Assembly: GCF_900659615.1 (NCBI RefSeq)
Contig: NZ_CAACUY010000058.1
Span: forward strand, 1 to 45,929
Length of the DNA: 45,929 bases
Direction: 5' to 3'
Origin: Actinomadura fibrosa
Lineage (GTDB): Bacteria > Actinomycetota > Actinomycetes > Streptosporangiales > Streptosporangiaceae
Positions 38,597 through 45,929 of the stretch are shown one piece after another. How positions within the stretch are numbered: position 1 is the stretch's first letter; every line of letters begins with the position of its first letter. The position numbers and the translations under genes were made by a program. The notes beneath the pieces were generated by a model that made no database searches, was not told the DNA's origin, and saw only the letters and a list, made by a program, of their open reading frames with translations.

Positions 38597-39652
38597 ATGG
38601 CTTCCCGCAGCATTCGTCTGGCGATCATCCCGGGTGACGGGATCGGCCCCGAGGTGGTCGCCGAGGGGCTGAAGGTCCTCGACGCCGTCGCCCCGTCCAG
38701 CGGCCTCGCGTTCGAGCGCACCTCCTACGACCTCGGCGCCGCCCGCTGGCACCGGACGGGGGAGACGCTGCCCGACTCGGTCCTGGACGAGCTGCGCGGG
38801 CAGGACGTCATCCTCCTCGGCGCCGTCGGCGACCCCAGCGTGCCGAGCGGGACGCTGGAGCGGGGGCTGCTGCTGCGGGCCCGCTTCGAGCTCGACCACT
38901 ACGTCAACCTGCGCCCGGTCAAGCTGTTCCCGGGCGTCGCGACGCCGCTCGCGGGGGTGACGCCCGGCGACATCGACATGGTCGTCGTCCGCGAGGGCAC
39001 CGAGGGGCCGTACACCGGCGTCGGCGGTGTCGTGCGCAAGGGCACCCCGCAGGAGGTCGCCACGCAGGAGAGCGTGAACACCGCCTTCGGCGTCGAGCGG
39101 GTCGTCCGGTACGCGTTCGAGGTCGCCGCGTCCCGCCCGCGCAAGAAGCTGACGCTCGTCCACAAGGACAACGTCCTCACGTTCGCGGGCGACCTGTACC
39201 AGCGGGTCGTCAAGCGGGTCGGTGAGGAGTACCCGCAGGTCACGACAGACTACTGCCACGTCGACGCGGCCACGATGTTCTTCGTGAACCAGCCGGGCCG
39301 GTTCGACGTGGTCGTCACCGACAACCTGTTCGGCGACATCATCACCGACATCGGCGCGGCGATCGCCGGCGGCATCGGCCTCGCCGCGTCCGGCAACGTC
39401 AACCCCGACCGCACCGCGCCATCGATGTTCGAGCCGGTGCACGGCAGCGCGCCCGACATCGCGGGCCAGGGCAAGGCCGACCCGACCGCCACGATCCTGT
39501 CGGTCGCGATGCTGCTCGACCACGTCGGCGCCGCCGACGCGGCCCGCCGCGTCGAGGCCGCCGTCTCCGACGACCTGGCCGAGCGCGCCGCCCTCGGCGC
39601 CCGGTCCACCGCGCAGATCGGCGACGCGATCGCCAAGCGAGTATCCGGCTAG
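38597..39652 (+). CDS. leuB: 3-isopropylmalate dehydrogenase
   Basis: 351 aa. It oxidatively decarboxylates 3-isopropylmalate with NAD+ in leucine synthesis. Signatures: LAIIPGDGIGPEVVAEGLKV, the substrate arginines in LLLRARFELDHYVNLRP, VVVREGTEGPYTGVGG, LVHKDNVLTFAGDLYQRVV (Lys), the metal aspartates in DVVVTDNLFGDIITDIGAAI, and EPVHGSAPDIAGQGKADP. It is the short, dimeric actinobacterial type. ATG 38597 directly follows the -10 box. leuA and leuCD are not in this window. A terminator follows. Confidence 0.97.
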   Translation: MASRSIRLAIIPGDGIGPEVVAEGLKVLDAVAPSSGLAFERTSYDLGAARWHRTGETLPDSVLDELRGQDVILLGAVGDPSVPSGTLERGLLLRARFELDHYVNLRPVKLFPGVATPLAGVTPGDIDMVVVREGTEGPYTGVGGVVRKGTPQEVATQESVNTAFGVERVVRYAFEVAASRPRKKLTLVHKDNVLTFAGDLYQRVVKRVGEEYPQVTTDYCHVDAATMFFVNQPGRFDVVVTDNLFGDIITDIGAAIAGGIGLAASGNVNPDRTAPSMFEPVHGSAPDIAGQGKADPTATILSVAMLLDHVGAADAARRVEAAVSDDLAERAALGARSTAQIGDAIAKRVSG

Positions 39653-39684
39653 GGGCGCGCCTCCTGGCCTGAACAGGGATCACT

Positions 39685-39709
39685 CCGGGCGCGCCGACGG
39701 CGCGCCCGG
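39685..39709 (+). terminator. Terminator after leuB
   Basis: A perfect 11-bp stem, CCGGGCGCGCC-GAC-GGCGCGCCCGG, followed by TTT. Confidence 0.85.
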
Positions 39710-39822
39710 TTTCCGTGTGCGCCGCGACCGAGGAGTAGGTCTAGACGAAGTACGACAATAAGGATTATGGAAGCCGGAGCGGCAACGGGGCGGCACCGGC
39801 GATCCGCGAGAGGACATCCGCG

Positions 39823-40926
39823 ATGAGCGACACCCTGGACTTCGAGATCACGCCCTGCGAACGGCCCGCGACGGCCGACGAGCGGGCCCGCGTGCTGGCC
39901 GATCCGGGCTTCGGCCGGCACTTCACCGACCACATGATCACGATCAGGTACGCCGCTGACCGGGGCTGGCATGACGCGAAGCTGGAGCCCTACGGCCCCA
40001 TCCCCATGGACCCGGCCAGCCAGGTGTTCCACTACGCCCAGGAGCTCTTCGAGGGCCTCAAGGCCTACCGGCAGCCCGACGGCTCGATCGTCACCTTCCG
40101 CCCCTACATGAACGCCGCCCGGATGAACCGCTCCGCCGCGCGGATGGCGATGCCCGAGATCCCCGAGCAGCTCTTCGTGGACGCCGTCGAACTCCTCGTC
40201 CGCACCGACCGGGACTGGGTGCCCGACGCGGAGGGCCACAGCCTCTACCTGCGGCCGTTCATGTTCGCCACCACCCGCGCCCTCGGCGTGAACAGCCCGG
40301 CGAACGAGTTCCTGTTCATGGTCATCGCGTCGCCGTCCGGCCTGTACTACCCGCGCGGCGTCAAGCCCGTCTCGGTGTGGCTCTCCCAGGACTACACGCG
40401 GGCCGCGCCCGGCGGCACCGGCGAGGCCAAGTTCGGCGGCAACTACGCGGCCTCGTTCGCGGGCCAGGCCGAGGCCGTCGCGCAGGGCTGCGACCAGGTC
40501 GTCTGGCTCGACGCGGTGGAGCACCGCTGGGTCGAGGAGGTCGGCTCGATGAACCTCATGTTCGTCTACGGCTCCGGCGCCGAGGCCCGGCTGCTCACCC
40601 CCGCGCTCACCGGGACGCTGCTCGCCGGGGTGACCCGCGACTCGATGCTCAAGCTGGCCCCCGACCTCGGCATCCCCGCCGCGGAGGGCCGGATCAACAT
40701 CGACGAGTGGCAGGCCGGCTGCGCCTCGGGCGAGATCACCGAGGTGTTCGGCTGCGGCACCGCCGCGATCATCAGCCCGGTCGGGCACGTGAAGGGCGCC
40801 GACCGGGAGTGGACGATCGGCGACGGCGAGCCGGGCGAGGTCTCCATGCGGCTGCGCGAGGAGCTGATCGGCATCCAGTACGGCACCCGCCCCGACCCGT
40901 ACGGCTGGGTCCACAAGATCGTCTGA
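39823..40926 (+). CDS. ilvE: Branched-chain amino acid aminotransferase (class IIb type)
   Basis: 367 aa, PLP enzyme for the last step of Val, Leu and Ile. The PLP lysine is K203 in GEAKFGGNYAAS. Other marks are the start FGRHFTDHMITIRYAADRGW, PASQVFHYAQELFEGLKAYR, RMAMPEIPE, VWLDAVEHRWVEEVGSMNLM (the Glu that binds the pyridine nitrogen), and GCGTAAIISPVGHV. This is the long actinobacterial form with an N-terminal ~30-residue extension. It starts at ATG 39823, with AGAGGAC upstream. It is separated from leuB by a terminator, so it has its own promoter, and it is followed by a long terminator hairpin. Confidence 0.97.
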   Translation: MSDTLDFEITPCERPATADERARVLADPGFGRHFTDHMITIRYAADRGWHDAKLEPYGPIPMDPASQVFHYAQELFEGLKAYRQPDGSIVTFRPYMNAARMNRSAARMAMPEIPEQLFVDAVELLVRTDRDWVPDAEGHSLYLRPFMFATTRALGVNSPANEFLFMVIASPSGLYYPRGVKPVSVWLSQDYTRAAPGGTGEAKFGGNYAASFAGQAEAVAQGCDQVVWLDAVEHRWVEEVGSMNLMFVYGSGAEARLLTPALTGTLLAGVTRDSMLKLAPDLGIPAAEGRINIDEWQAGCASGEITEVFGCGTAAIISPVGHVKGADREWTIGDGEPGEVSMRLREELIGIQYGTRPDPYGWVHKIV

Positions 40927-40936
40927 TCGTGCGCGT

Positions 40937-40977
40937 CCGGACGGCGCGCCCCCGACATCGGGGAGCGCGCCGTCCGG
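40937..40977. terminator. Long terminator hairpin after ilvE
   Basis: A 13-bp outer stem (CCGGACGGCGCGC, 40937-40949, with 40965-40977) is topped by an inner CCCCGA/TCGGGG stem. It ends transcription from ilvE and from the converging secreted-protein gene. Confidence 0.85.
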
Positions 40978-41005
40978 TGTTTCCGGGGCTCAGGACGTCA
41001 CGGCG

Positions 41006-41545
41006 TCAGTGCCCGTGGCCGTGGCCCTCCTTGGCGTCCGGGTTGATCGTGTACTCCAGCGCGAACGTGGCGACCGCGGTCGCGGGCTTGCCGTTCGCGT
41101 CCACGCGGAACGCGCAGGCGCCCGCGATCTTGTAGGGCTTGCCCGCCTCGTGGCCCCGGACCGTGCCGTGCCAGGTGCGGCCGAGGCGGATGGTCTCCTT
41201 GGCCCGGTACCTGCCGTCCTGCCCGGTGGCCTCGCACATCGCCTTCGTGCCGGGCTTGGCCCGCATCTTCCTGCCGTTGACGACGAACCGCCACGACAGC
41301 GGGTACCCCTTCGCGTGCCTGCCGGTCAGGGCGACATGGGCGTGGAAGCGGCCGATCGAGTTCTTGTAGTCGAATCGCGGGTGCTCCTTGCTGAAGACGA
41401 ACTTCTGCACCGCCGGCGGCGCGGCGGCCGGCCGCGCGGTCGCGGCGCCCGCCGGGACGGCGTTCGCGGCGGCGGCCGTGCCGAGCGCCAGGGCCACGGC
41501 GGCGCCGGAGACGAGGGCCTTCGGCCCGATTTCACGCATGCGCAT
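41006..41545 (-). CDS. Secreted protein with GHGHGH tail, hypothetical
   Basis: 179 aa from ATG 41545, with AAGGGA about nine bases upstream; a second ATG at 41539 is close by. It opens with a Sec signal peptide: RMREIGPKA, then a hydrophobic LVSGAAVALALGTAAAANAV, with cleavage likely near AGAATA. The mature part, predicted beta-rich, starts around VQKFVFSKEHPRFDYKNSIG and has two cysteines (in AMCEATGQ and GACAFRV) that could form a disulfide, seen in exported proteins. It ends KEGHGHGH, a His tail that could bind metal. I recognise no family. The alternating Gly-His tail is shared with the ABM monooxygenase 3 kb downstream. It lies between ilvE and cimA with no obvious link to them. Confidence 0.82.
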   Translation of the reverse strand: MRMREIGPKALVSGAAVALALGTAAAANAVPAGAATARPAAAPPAVQKFVFSKEHPRFDYKNSIGRFHAHVALTGRHAKGYPLSWRFVVNGRKMRAKPGTKAMCEATGQDGRYRAKETIRLGRTWHGTVRGHEAGKPYKIAGACAFRVDANGKPATAVATFALEYTINPDAKEGHGHGH

Positions 41546-41872
41546 GTCGACGATCCCTTCGGAGGTCCGGTCGCCCGGGTTCCCCGCGGGCGACATGACG
41601 GATCCGCCGGACGAGCGAGGTCGATGCGACGGCGGGACCGGTCGCCGGCCCCGCGCACCGGGCCCCCGACCGGCGAACTCGCTGGTCGGAATTATTTCCC
41701 GCGGGCCCCGCCAGGTCCCGGACCGCGCGCCCGGCGGAGGCGGCCGGGGGCGACTGGCGGATGCTTGTCCCCCTTTTTCCAGCGCGAAACGAGGGTGAAG
41801 CTCGCATGTTCGGAGCTTCGTGGATGGGGGCGCCTCCACGGGGCCGCCCGACCCTCGCGCATCTCACCATGC
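41546..41872. other. Intergenic region, no gene seen
   Basis: About 330 bp between the divergent secreted-protein and cimA-leader transcripts. It must hold the promoter of the secreted-protein gene (an AT-rich GGAATTATTTCCC lies at about 41688-41700). No supported gene or terminator was found. Confidence 0.4.
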
Positions 41873-41911
41873 GGGACGGATGTCCCATTCCCGGGACGGG
41901 TGTGGCAGACT
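41873..41911 (+). promoter_or_regulatory. Alternating GGGAC/GTCCC boxes and -10 before the cimA leader
   Basis: GGGAC (41873-41877), GTCCC (41882-41886) and GGGAC (41893-41897) alternate, so two mutually exclusive hairpins or a twofold protein site can form. CAGACT (41906-41911) resembles a -10 box, 10 bases before the leader peptide ATG. Confidence 0.45.
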
Positions 41912-41921
41912 GGGCGGCATC

Positions 41922-41966
41922 ATGCGCCGCAGCCTCGTGATTATCGGCTGGCGCGTCGGCATCTGA
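41922..41966 (+). CDS. cimA leader peptide
   Basis: 14 aa, MRRSLVIIGWRVGI. It contains Leu-Val-Ile-Ile (CTC GTG ATT ATC; ATT is rare here). Like the ilv leader it ends in G-W/R-R-V/A-G. It is followed 20 bases later by an intrinsic terminator. Starved ribosomes would stall at the Val/Ile codons and free cimA from termination. Its translation signal is weak, so the message could be nearly leaderless. Confidence 0.8.
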   Translation: MRRSLVIIGWRVGI

Positions 41967-41986
41967 CAGGACAACGCCGGCGCGCA

Positions 41987-42016
41987 GACCTCTCACGTCC
42001 GTGAGGGGTCTTTTTT
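41987..42016 (+). terminator. Attenuator terminator of cimA
   Basis: GACCTCTCAC (41987-41996) pairs with GTGAGGGGTC (42001-42010), with one T-G wobble and loop GTCC, and is followed by TTTTTT. It lies 41 bases before the cimA start, in the leader after the peptide. Confidence 0.9.
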
Positions 42017-42057
42017 GTGTCCTGGCGCTGATCGCCCACTTCTGGGGGTTTCACATC

Positions 42058-43635
42058 ATGCAAGGCGACGCGTTCCACGTCTACGACACCACGCTCCGCG
42101 ACGGCTCGCAGCAGGAGGGCCTGAACCTCTCCGTGCCCGACAAGCTCGCCGTCGCGCGCCACCTCGACGACCTGGGCGTCGGCTTCATCGAGGGCGGTTG
42201 GCCGGGCGCCAACCCCAAGGACACCGAGTTCTTCAGGCGGGCCCGGACCGAGCTCGACCTGAGGCACGCGCAGCTCACCGCGTTCGGCGCGACCCGCCGG
42301 GCCGGTGTGCGGGCCGCCGACGACCCCCAGGTGGCCGCCCTGCGCGACTCCGGCGCGTCCGTCGTGACCCTGGTCGCCAAGAGCCACGACAGGCACGTCG
42401 AACTGGCCCTCCGCACGACCCTGGCGGAGAACCTCGCGATGATCCGCGACACGGTCTCCCACCTGCGCGCGGAGGGCCAGCGGGTCTTCCTGGACGCCGA
42501 GCACTTCTTCGACGGCTACAAGGCCGACCGCGCCTACGCGCTGGAGGCCGTCCGCACCGCCGCCGAGGCCGGCGCGGACGTCGTCGCGCTCTGCGACACC
42601 AACGGCGGCATGCTGCCGGACGAGCTCGCCGACGTCGTCCACGAGGTCGTCTCGCTCGGCGTCCGGGTCGGCATCCACTGCCACGACGACTCCGGGTGCG
42701 CGGTCGCCAACTCGCTCGCCGCCGTGAAGGCCGGCGCCACCCACGTCCAGGGCTGCGCGAACGGCTACGGCGAGCGCAGCGGCAATGCCAACCTGTTCAC
42801 CGTCATCGGGAACCTCCAGCTCAAGCGCGGGATGAGGCTCGTCAGCGACGACCAGCTCGCCGAGATGACGCGGATCGCGCACGCCGTCTCGGAGGTCACC
42901 AACGTGGCGCCGAGCTCCCAGCAGCCCTACGTGGGGCTCTCGGCGTTCGCGCACAAGGCCGGGCTGCACGCCTCCGCCGTCAAGGTCGACCCCAACCTCT
43001 ACCAGCACATCGACCCGGCCACCGTGGGCAACGACATGCGGATGCTGGTCTCCAGCATGGCCGGGCGCGCCTCCGTCGAGCTGAAGGGCCGCGAGCTCGG
43101 CTACGACCTGTCCGGCGAGAAGGCCAGGACCGTCGTCGACCGGGTCAAGGAGCTGGAGTCGAACGGCTACACCTTCGAGGCCGCCGACGCCTCGTTCGAG
43201 CTGCTGCTGCGCGAGGAGCTGACCGGCGTCCGGCAGCGGCACTTCGAGGTCGAGTCGTGGCGGTCGATCGTGGAGCGCCGCCCCGACGGCTCCATGGTCA
43301 GCGAGGCCACCGTCAAGCTGCACGCCAAGGGCGAGCGGATCATCGCCACCGGCGAGGGCAACGGCCCCGTCAACGCCCTCGACAACGCGCTGCGCATCGC
43401 TCTCGGCCGCCTCTACCCGGAGCTGGCCCGGCTGGAGCTCGTCGACTACAAGGTGCGCATCCTCGAAGGCGCGCACGGCACCGACGCCCGCACCCGCGTC
43501 CTCGTCGAGTCCAGCGACGGCGAGCGCGAGTGGGGCACGGTCGGCGTCGAGGACAACGTCATCGCCGCCTCCTGGCAGGCCCTGGAGGAGGCCGTCACGT
43601 ACTGCCTGCTTCACGCCGGCTACGAGGCGGGCTGA
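42058..43635 (+). CDS. cimA: (R)-citramalate synthase
   Basis: 525 aa, condenses pyruvate and acetyl-CoA to citramalate, a threonine-independent route to 2-oxobutyrate and isoleucine. The DRE-TIM signature is VYDTTLRDGSQQEGLNLSVP, with IEGGWPGANPKD; the metal histidines are in RVGIHCHDDSGCAVANSLAA, then HVQGCANGYGERSGNANLFT. It has the C-terminal LeuA-allosteric domain (about 400-525) that in this family senses isoleucine or leucine. The SxxQPYVGLSAFAHKAGLHA motif marks the CimA/LeuA2 branch and not LeuA. ATG 42058 is preceded by a weak GGGGG. It is controlled by the leader peptide and attenuator upstream. Confidence 0.95.
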   Translation: MQGDAFHVYDTTLRDGSQQEGLNLSVPDKLAVARHLDDLGVGFIEGGWPGANPKDTEFFRRARTELDLRHAQLTAFGATRRAGVRAADDPQVAALRDSGASVVTLVAKSHDRHVELALRTTLAENLAMIRDTVSHLRAEGQRVFLDAEHFFDGYKADRAYALEAVRTAAEAGADVVALCDTNGGMLPDELADVVHEVVSLGVRVGIHCHDDSGCAVANSLAAVKAGATHVQGCANGYGERSGNANLFTVIGNLQLKRGMRLVSDDQLAEMTRIAHAVSEVTNVAPSSQQPYVGLSAFAHKAGLHASAVKVDPNLYQHIDPATVGNDMRMLVSSMAGRASVELKGRELGYDLSGEKARTVVDRVKELESNGYTFEAADASFELLLREELTGVRQRHFEVESWRSIVERRPDGSMVSEATVKLHAKGERIIATGEGNGPVNALDNALRIALGRLYPELARLELVDYKVRILEGAHGTDARTRVLVESSDGEREWGTVGVEDNVIAASWQALEEAVTYCLLHAGYEAG

Positions 43636-43691
43636 CCAGGCCGGCGGTCCGGGACGGGAATGTCCGCCCCCTGACGGGCATTAACCGGGGC

Positions 43692-43973
43692 ATGAGCACC
43701 GAGATCACCGACAACGCCGAGCAGAACCGCTACGAGATCCGCCTGGACGGCGAGCTCGCCGGATTCGTGGAGTACACCGCGCAGCCGGACCGCCTCGTCT
43801 TCACCCACACCGAGGTGGACTCCGCCTTCGAGGGCAAGGGCGTGGGCAGCTCCCTCGCCAGGGGCGCCCTGGACGACGTCCGCGCCAAGGGCCTCTCGGT
43901 GGTCCCGCGCTGCCCGTTCATCGCGAAGTGGATCGAGAAGCACCCCGACTACAAGGACCTCGTCGCGTCCTGA
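43692..43973 (+). CDS. Small GNAT-like N-acetyltransferase (YidJ/NATD1 type)
   Basis: 93 aa, the whole of the short COG2388-type GNAT domain. It starts STEITDNAEQNRYEIRLDGE, with LAGFVEYTAQPDRLVFTHTE as the strands. FEGKGVGSSLARGALDDVRA is the acetyl-CoA-binding motif (the V/I-G-x-G/S-S loop). The domain ends in LSVVPRCPFIAKWIEKHPDY, the family's highly conserved C-terminal C-P-F-I...I..HP.Y. The physiological substrate is unknown. It begins 56 bases after the cimA stop, without a clear promoter, so it may be the last gene of that unit. A terminator follows. Confidence 0.9.
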   Translation: MSTEITDNAEQNRYEIRLDGELAGFVEYTAQPDRLVFTHTEVDSAFEGKGVGSSLARGALDDVRAKGLSVVPRCPFIAKWIEKHPDYKDLVAS

Positions 43974-43991
43974 GGGGCCCGAGACAGGCGA

Positions 43992-44021
43992 CGGCCGCGG
44001 GACGAACCCGTCCCGCGGCCG
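43992..44021. terminator. Bidirectional terminator hairpin
   Basis: A perfect 13-bp stem, CGGCCGCGGGACG-AACC-CGTCCCGCGGCCG, between the converging GNAT and ABM genes. Confidence 0.85.
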
Positions 44022-44037
44022 CCGAAGTCCGGTCGGG

Positions 44038-44412
44038 TCAGCTCTCGGCGGGCTCGGGGGAGGCGCTCTCGACGACCTCGAAGCTCCAGAGCTCGGAGCC
44101 GCTCGCGGCGGGCCCGCCGTGCCCATGCCCGTGCCCGTGGCCCGCGCCGTCGGAGCGGGCCTCGGCGTCCTTGGCGGCCTCGGCGTGGCCGCGCTGGAAC
44201 GCCTGGCTCTCCGTCCAGCGGCGGAAGTCCTCCTCGCTCCGCCAGCGGGTGTAGACCAGGTAGCGGTCCGAGCCCTCCACCGGGCGCAGCAGCTCGAAGC
44301 CCTCGAAGCCCTCGGCGGACTCGACGAGCCCGGCCCGGCCCGCGAAGCGCCGCTCGACCTCCGCGCGCATCTCCGGCCGCACGGTCAGCACGTTGATCTT
44401 GACTACGGACAC
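44038..44412 (-). CDS. Antibiotic biosynthesis monooxygenase (ABM) domain protein with His-rich insert
   Basis: 124 aa from GTG 44412, with AGGAGGGG five bases upstream. The ABM ferredoxin-like fold takes the first ~75 residues: SVVKINVLTVRPEMRAEVER, AEGFEGFELLRPVEGSDRYL, VYTRWRSEEDFRRWTESQAF (family signature). Related ABM proteins include heme-degrading IsdG/MhuD enzymes; which reaction occurs here is not shown. A GAGHGHGHGHGG segment (about residues 90-101) is inserted before a final strand ELWSFEVVE, a possible metal-binding linker. Together with the FhuF-like protein it could hint at heme or iron handling, but the two genes are not adjacent. Confidence 0.88.
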   Translation of the reverse strand: MSVVKINVLTVRPEMRAEVERRFAGRAGLVESAEGFEGFELLRPVEGSDRYLVYTRWRSEEDFRRWTESQAFQRGHAEAAKDAEARSDGAGHGHGHGHGGPAASGSELWSFEVVESASPEPAES

Positions 44413-44626
44413 GCCGCCCCTCCTGTGGTCTCGACGAGGCCACCGTACCGGCTGCGACCTCCGGGACTCCGGACGGCACGGCGGCGCACGGGACGCGAGG
44501 GGCGGTGCGGGCGTCCGCGCCCCATGGGGGATGGAACGGCGTGTTTCCGGTGGTACTGGCATCGGCGCGCAGAAATTTCGCCAAACCCACCGAAACCGGT
44601 GGCGGATTCCCGCCGCGGAGGCCACC

Positions 44627-44695
44627 ATGGTGTGCAGCACGGCCCGTGTGACGTTCCCGCGCGCCGCCTCCCGTTCTCCCGACCCGCCGGAGTGA
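44627..44695 (+). CDS. Possible 22-codon upstream ORF
   Basis: 22 aa, beginning MVCSTARVTFPRAASRSP. GGAGG lies five bases ahead of ATG 44627, a good ribosome-binding site. The stop is four bases before the next start (44700). It may be a translated leader that couples translation of the TPR-like gene, or chance. Codon bias is compatible with coding but the length is too short to be decisive. Confidence 0.35.
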   Translation: MVCSTARVTFPRAASRSPDPPE

Positions 44696-44699
44696 TCGT

Positions 44700-45071
44700 A
44701 TGTCTGTCCGCCCCTGGAGCCCCGAGGACCTTGGGCGTCCCACGGACGGGTCCTGGGCGGACGTGGCCTTCGGCCTGGGCGAGGTGTACGAGCGCGCGGG
44801 CGACCTGGAGTCGGCCGCCGGCTGGTACCGGCGCGCCGCGGAGTCCGACCGCGCCGACGCCGCCCTGCGCCTCGGCGCCGTCCTGGGCCGGATGGCCGAC
44901 GCCCGCCGGGCCGACGAGTCCGCCGAGGACCTCCTCGCCGAGGCCACCCGCTGGCTCAGCGGCGCCCAGGACACCACGACCCCGGACGCCATCGAGCTGA
45001 TCACCGACATGCTCAACCGGCACCAGCGCCAGGCGGCGCGGCGCGGCCTGGAGCCCGCCGGCAGCGCCTGA
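44700..45071 (+). CDS. Small TPR/Sel1-like repeat protein
   Basis: 123 aa. It starts SVRPWSPEDLGRPTDGSWAD, then a helix-turn-helix pair AFGLGEVYERAGDLESAAGW and YRRAAESDRADAALRLGAVL, which fit TPR/Sel1 spacing (G.....G....A..WY..AA). The next pair is LGRMADARRADESAEDLLAE and ATRWLSGAQDTTTPDAIELI, ending in a basic tail. It is therefore a two-repeat alpha-solenoid, probably a cytoplasmic scaffold or adaptor. No partner is evident. ATG 44700 has GGAG seven bases upstream. Confidence 0.75.
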   Translation: MSVRPWSPEDLGRPTDGSWADVAFGLGEVYERAGDLESAAGWYRRAAESDRADAALRLGAVLGRMADARRADESAEDLLAEATRWLSGAQDTTTPDAIELITDMLNRHQRQAARRGLEPAGSA

Positions 45072-45204
45072 GGGTCCGGCCCGGGGGCCTCGTCGGCCGT
45101 CCGTCTCGTCCGCATATATCCGTACAGGCGCCTGCCCCGTACGAACCGATCCGCCCCGCCCGTCGTCGGACTCACTGAGATCGACGACAGTGGAGGGTGA
45201 CGAG

Positions 45205-45929
45205 TTGAGCGGCGAGGAGACCGGGTACGTCCCCCCGGATCACAAGACCACCGCCGAGTTCCGCGTCCCCGGCCGGCCCGGCGAGGACACCCGGCCGGAC
45301 GACGACGGGCCGGAGCCGGGCCCCGCCGCGACGAGCCCCGCCGCGACGAACCCCGGCGTCGCCGGTCCCGCTGCCACGGGCCCTGGAGCGACCGCCGTCG
45401 ACGAACCGATCGACCCGAACGCCACGCTCCAGGACGCTCCCGCCGACGACCCCCCGGCGACCTGGCAGGACGTGCCGGTCGACGACCCGCCCGCGACGCT
45501 CCAGGACGTCCCCGCCGAGGTCGACGACCCGCCCGCGACCGTCACCGACCTGGCCGCCGAACTCCAGACCTCACCGGATCCCGGGACGGCGCCCGCTGTC
45601 GCACCCGACGACCTCCCATGGACGGCCCAGTTCGGCGCCGACCAGGCATCGCCCGAGTTGCCCCCGTACCCGGACCTGCTGCCGACCCCGTCGCAGTCCC
45701 CGGCACCCGTGCAGTCTCCGCCTTCGCTGGGGTCCGCGCCACCGTCGCCGTCCCACATCGAGTTCCGGACGCCGCCGCCGGACCCGGCCACGATGACGAA
45801 CGCGGCACCCGCCGCGGCCGTGTCCGAGTCGCCCGCGCCGCCCCCGCCGCCCGCGCCGCCGCCGCATGAGGCGACGGCCCCCAGCGCGGCCGGTCCGAGC
45901 ATGGCGGGCCCGAATGCGACCGGCCCGAG
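45205..45929 (+). CDS. Pro/Ala/Asp-rich protein, N-terminal part (runs off right edge)
   Basis: A frame from TTG 45205 (GGAGGG seven bases upstream) is open to the end, 241 codons with no stop. It starts SGEETGYVPPDHKTTAEFRV. Then come low-complexity Pro/Ala/Thr tracts, an imperfect ~12-residue repeat at about residues 75-115 (ATLQDAPADDPP, ATWQDVPVDDPP, ATLQDVPAEVDDPP, ATVTDL), and further Pro-rich runs (SPAPPPPPAPPPHE). There is no hydrophobic segment in the visible part. It is intrinsically disordered. It could be the N-terminal region of a membrane or secretion-linked protein, of which the folded part is outside the window. No family can be assigned. Confidence 0.6.
   Translation, partial: MSGEETGYVPPDHKTTAEFRVPGRPGEDTRPDDDGPEPGPAATSPAATNPGVAGPAATGPGATAVDEPIDPNATLQDAPADDPPATWQDVPVDDPPATLQDVPAEVDDPPATVTDLAAELQTSPDPGTAPAVAPDDLPWTAQFGADQASPELPPYPDLLPTPSQSPAPVQSPPSLGSAPPSPSHIEFRTPPPDPATMTNAAPAAAVSESPAPPPPPAPPPHEATAPSAAGPSMAGPNATGP

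Noticed and set aside
1..45929. tRNA or rRNA genes
   Set aside because: No cloverleaf with T-arm GGTTCGA-type motif or rRNA core sequence was found on either strand by eye.

Overview
The window is one continuous piece of a very GC-rich actinomycete chromosome. Coding regions have strong G/C third positions, GTG and TTG starts are common, many promoters look leaderless (TANNNT 6-9 bases before the start codon), and terminators are long GC hairpins, often without a U-tract. The gene set and order (iscS, mnmA, MetE-like, ligA, gatCAB, then ilvBNC, serA, leuB, ilvE, cimA) are typical of Actinomycetia. The tandem DUF1206 proteins and other accessory genes suggest a Thermomonosporaceae-like (Actinomadura-type) organism. 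That placement is inference, not something the sequence proves.

Layout. 1-3.6 kb: the N-terminal part of a Ser/Thr kinase (runs off the left edge), a small SANT/Myb-like protein, and an MFS exporter with a TetR regulator. 3.75-9 kb: cysteine desulfurase, two tandem DUF1206 membrane proteins, an unknown protein on the other strand, and mnmA, so the sulfur donor and the tRNA thiolase lie close together. 9-17 kb: an F420/LLM-type oxidoreductase, a short MetE-like protein, ligA, a membrane GGDEF-EAL protein and a DUF6458-like protein, interspersed with six copies or part copies of a ~145-bp structured repeat. 17-20.4 kb: the gatCAB operon. 20.5-26.3 kb: a Uma2-type protein, a DUF4253-type protein, a PQQ-type sugar dehydrogenase lipoprotein and a second GGDEF-EAL protein with a PAS domain. 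26.3-43.6 kb: the branched-chain amino acid and serine block, interrupted by an orphan glycosyltransferase C-terminal-type domain, a PadR regulator, a DUF2079 protein, a divergent thymidylate-synthase-fold protein, an FhuF-like protein and a cobalamin-riboswitch-controlled cbtBA cobalt uptake pair. 43.7-45.9 kb: a small GNAT-like protein, a His-rich ABM monooxygenase, a TPR-like protein, and the start of a Pro/Asp-rich protein that leaves the right edge.

Regulation is the richest layer. ilvB and cimA each have a Leu/Val/Ile-rich leader peptide followed by a hairpin with a T6 tract, which is classical ribosome-mediated attenuation. A third leader peptide of the same style lies downstream of serA, ahead of a previously unlabelled 34-codon gene with coding-type codon use. 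That is an orphan attenuation-like unit with no known target.

The most unusual element is the dispersed repeat at 9-17 kb. One of its hairpins shows four simultaneous compensatory base-pair changes between copies and a second hairpin also covaries. This indicates selection on, or mechanistic dependence on, a folded single-stranded form, whether a structured RNA or a REP/MITE-like mobile unit. One copy supplies the last codons and stop of mnmA.
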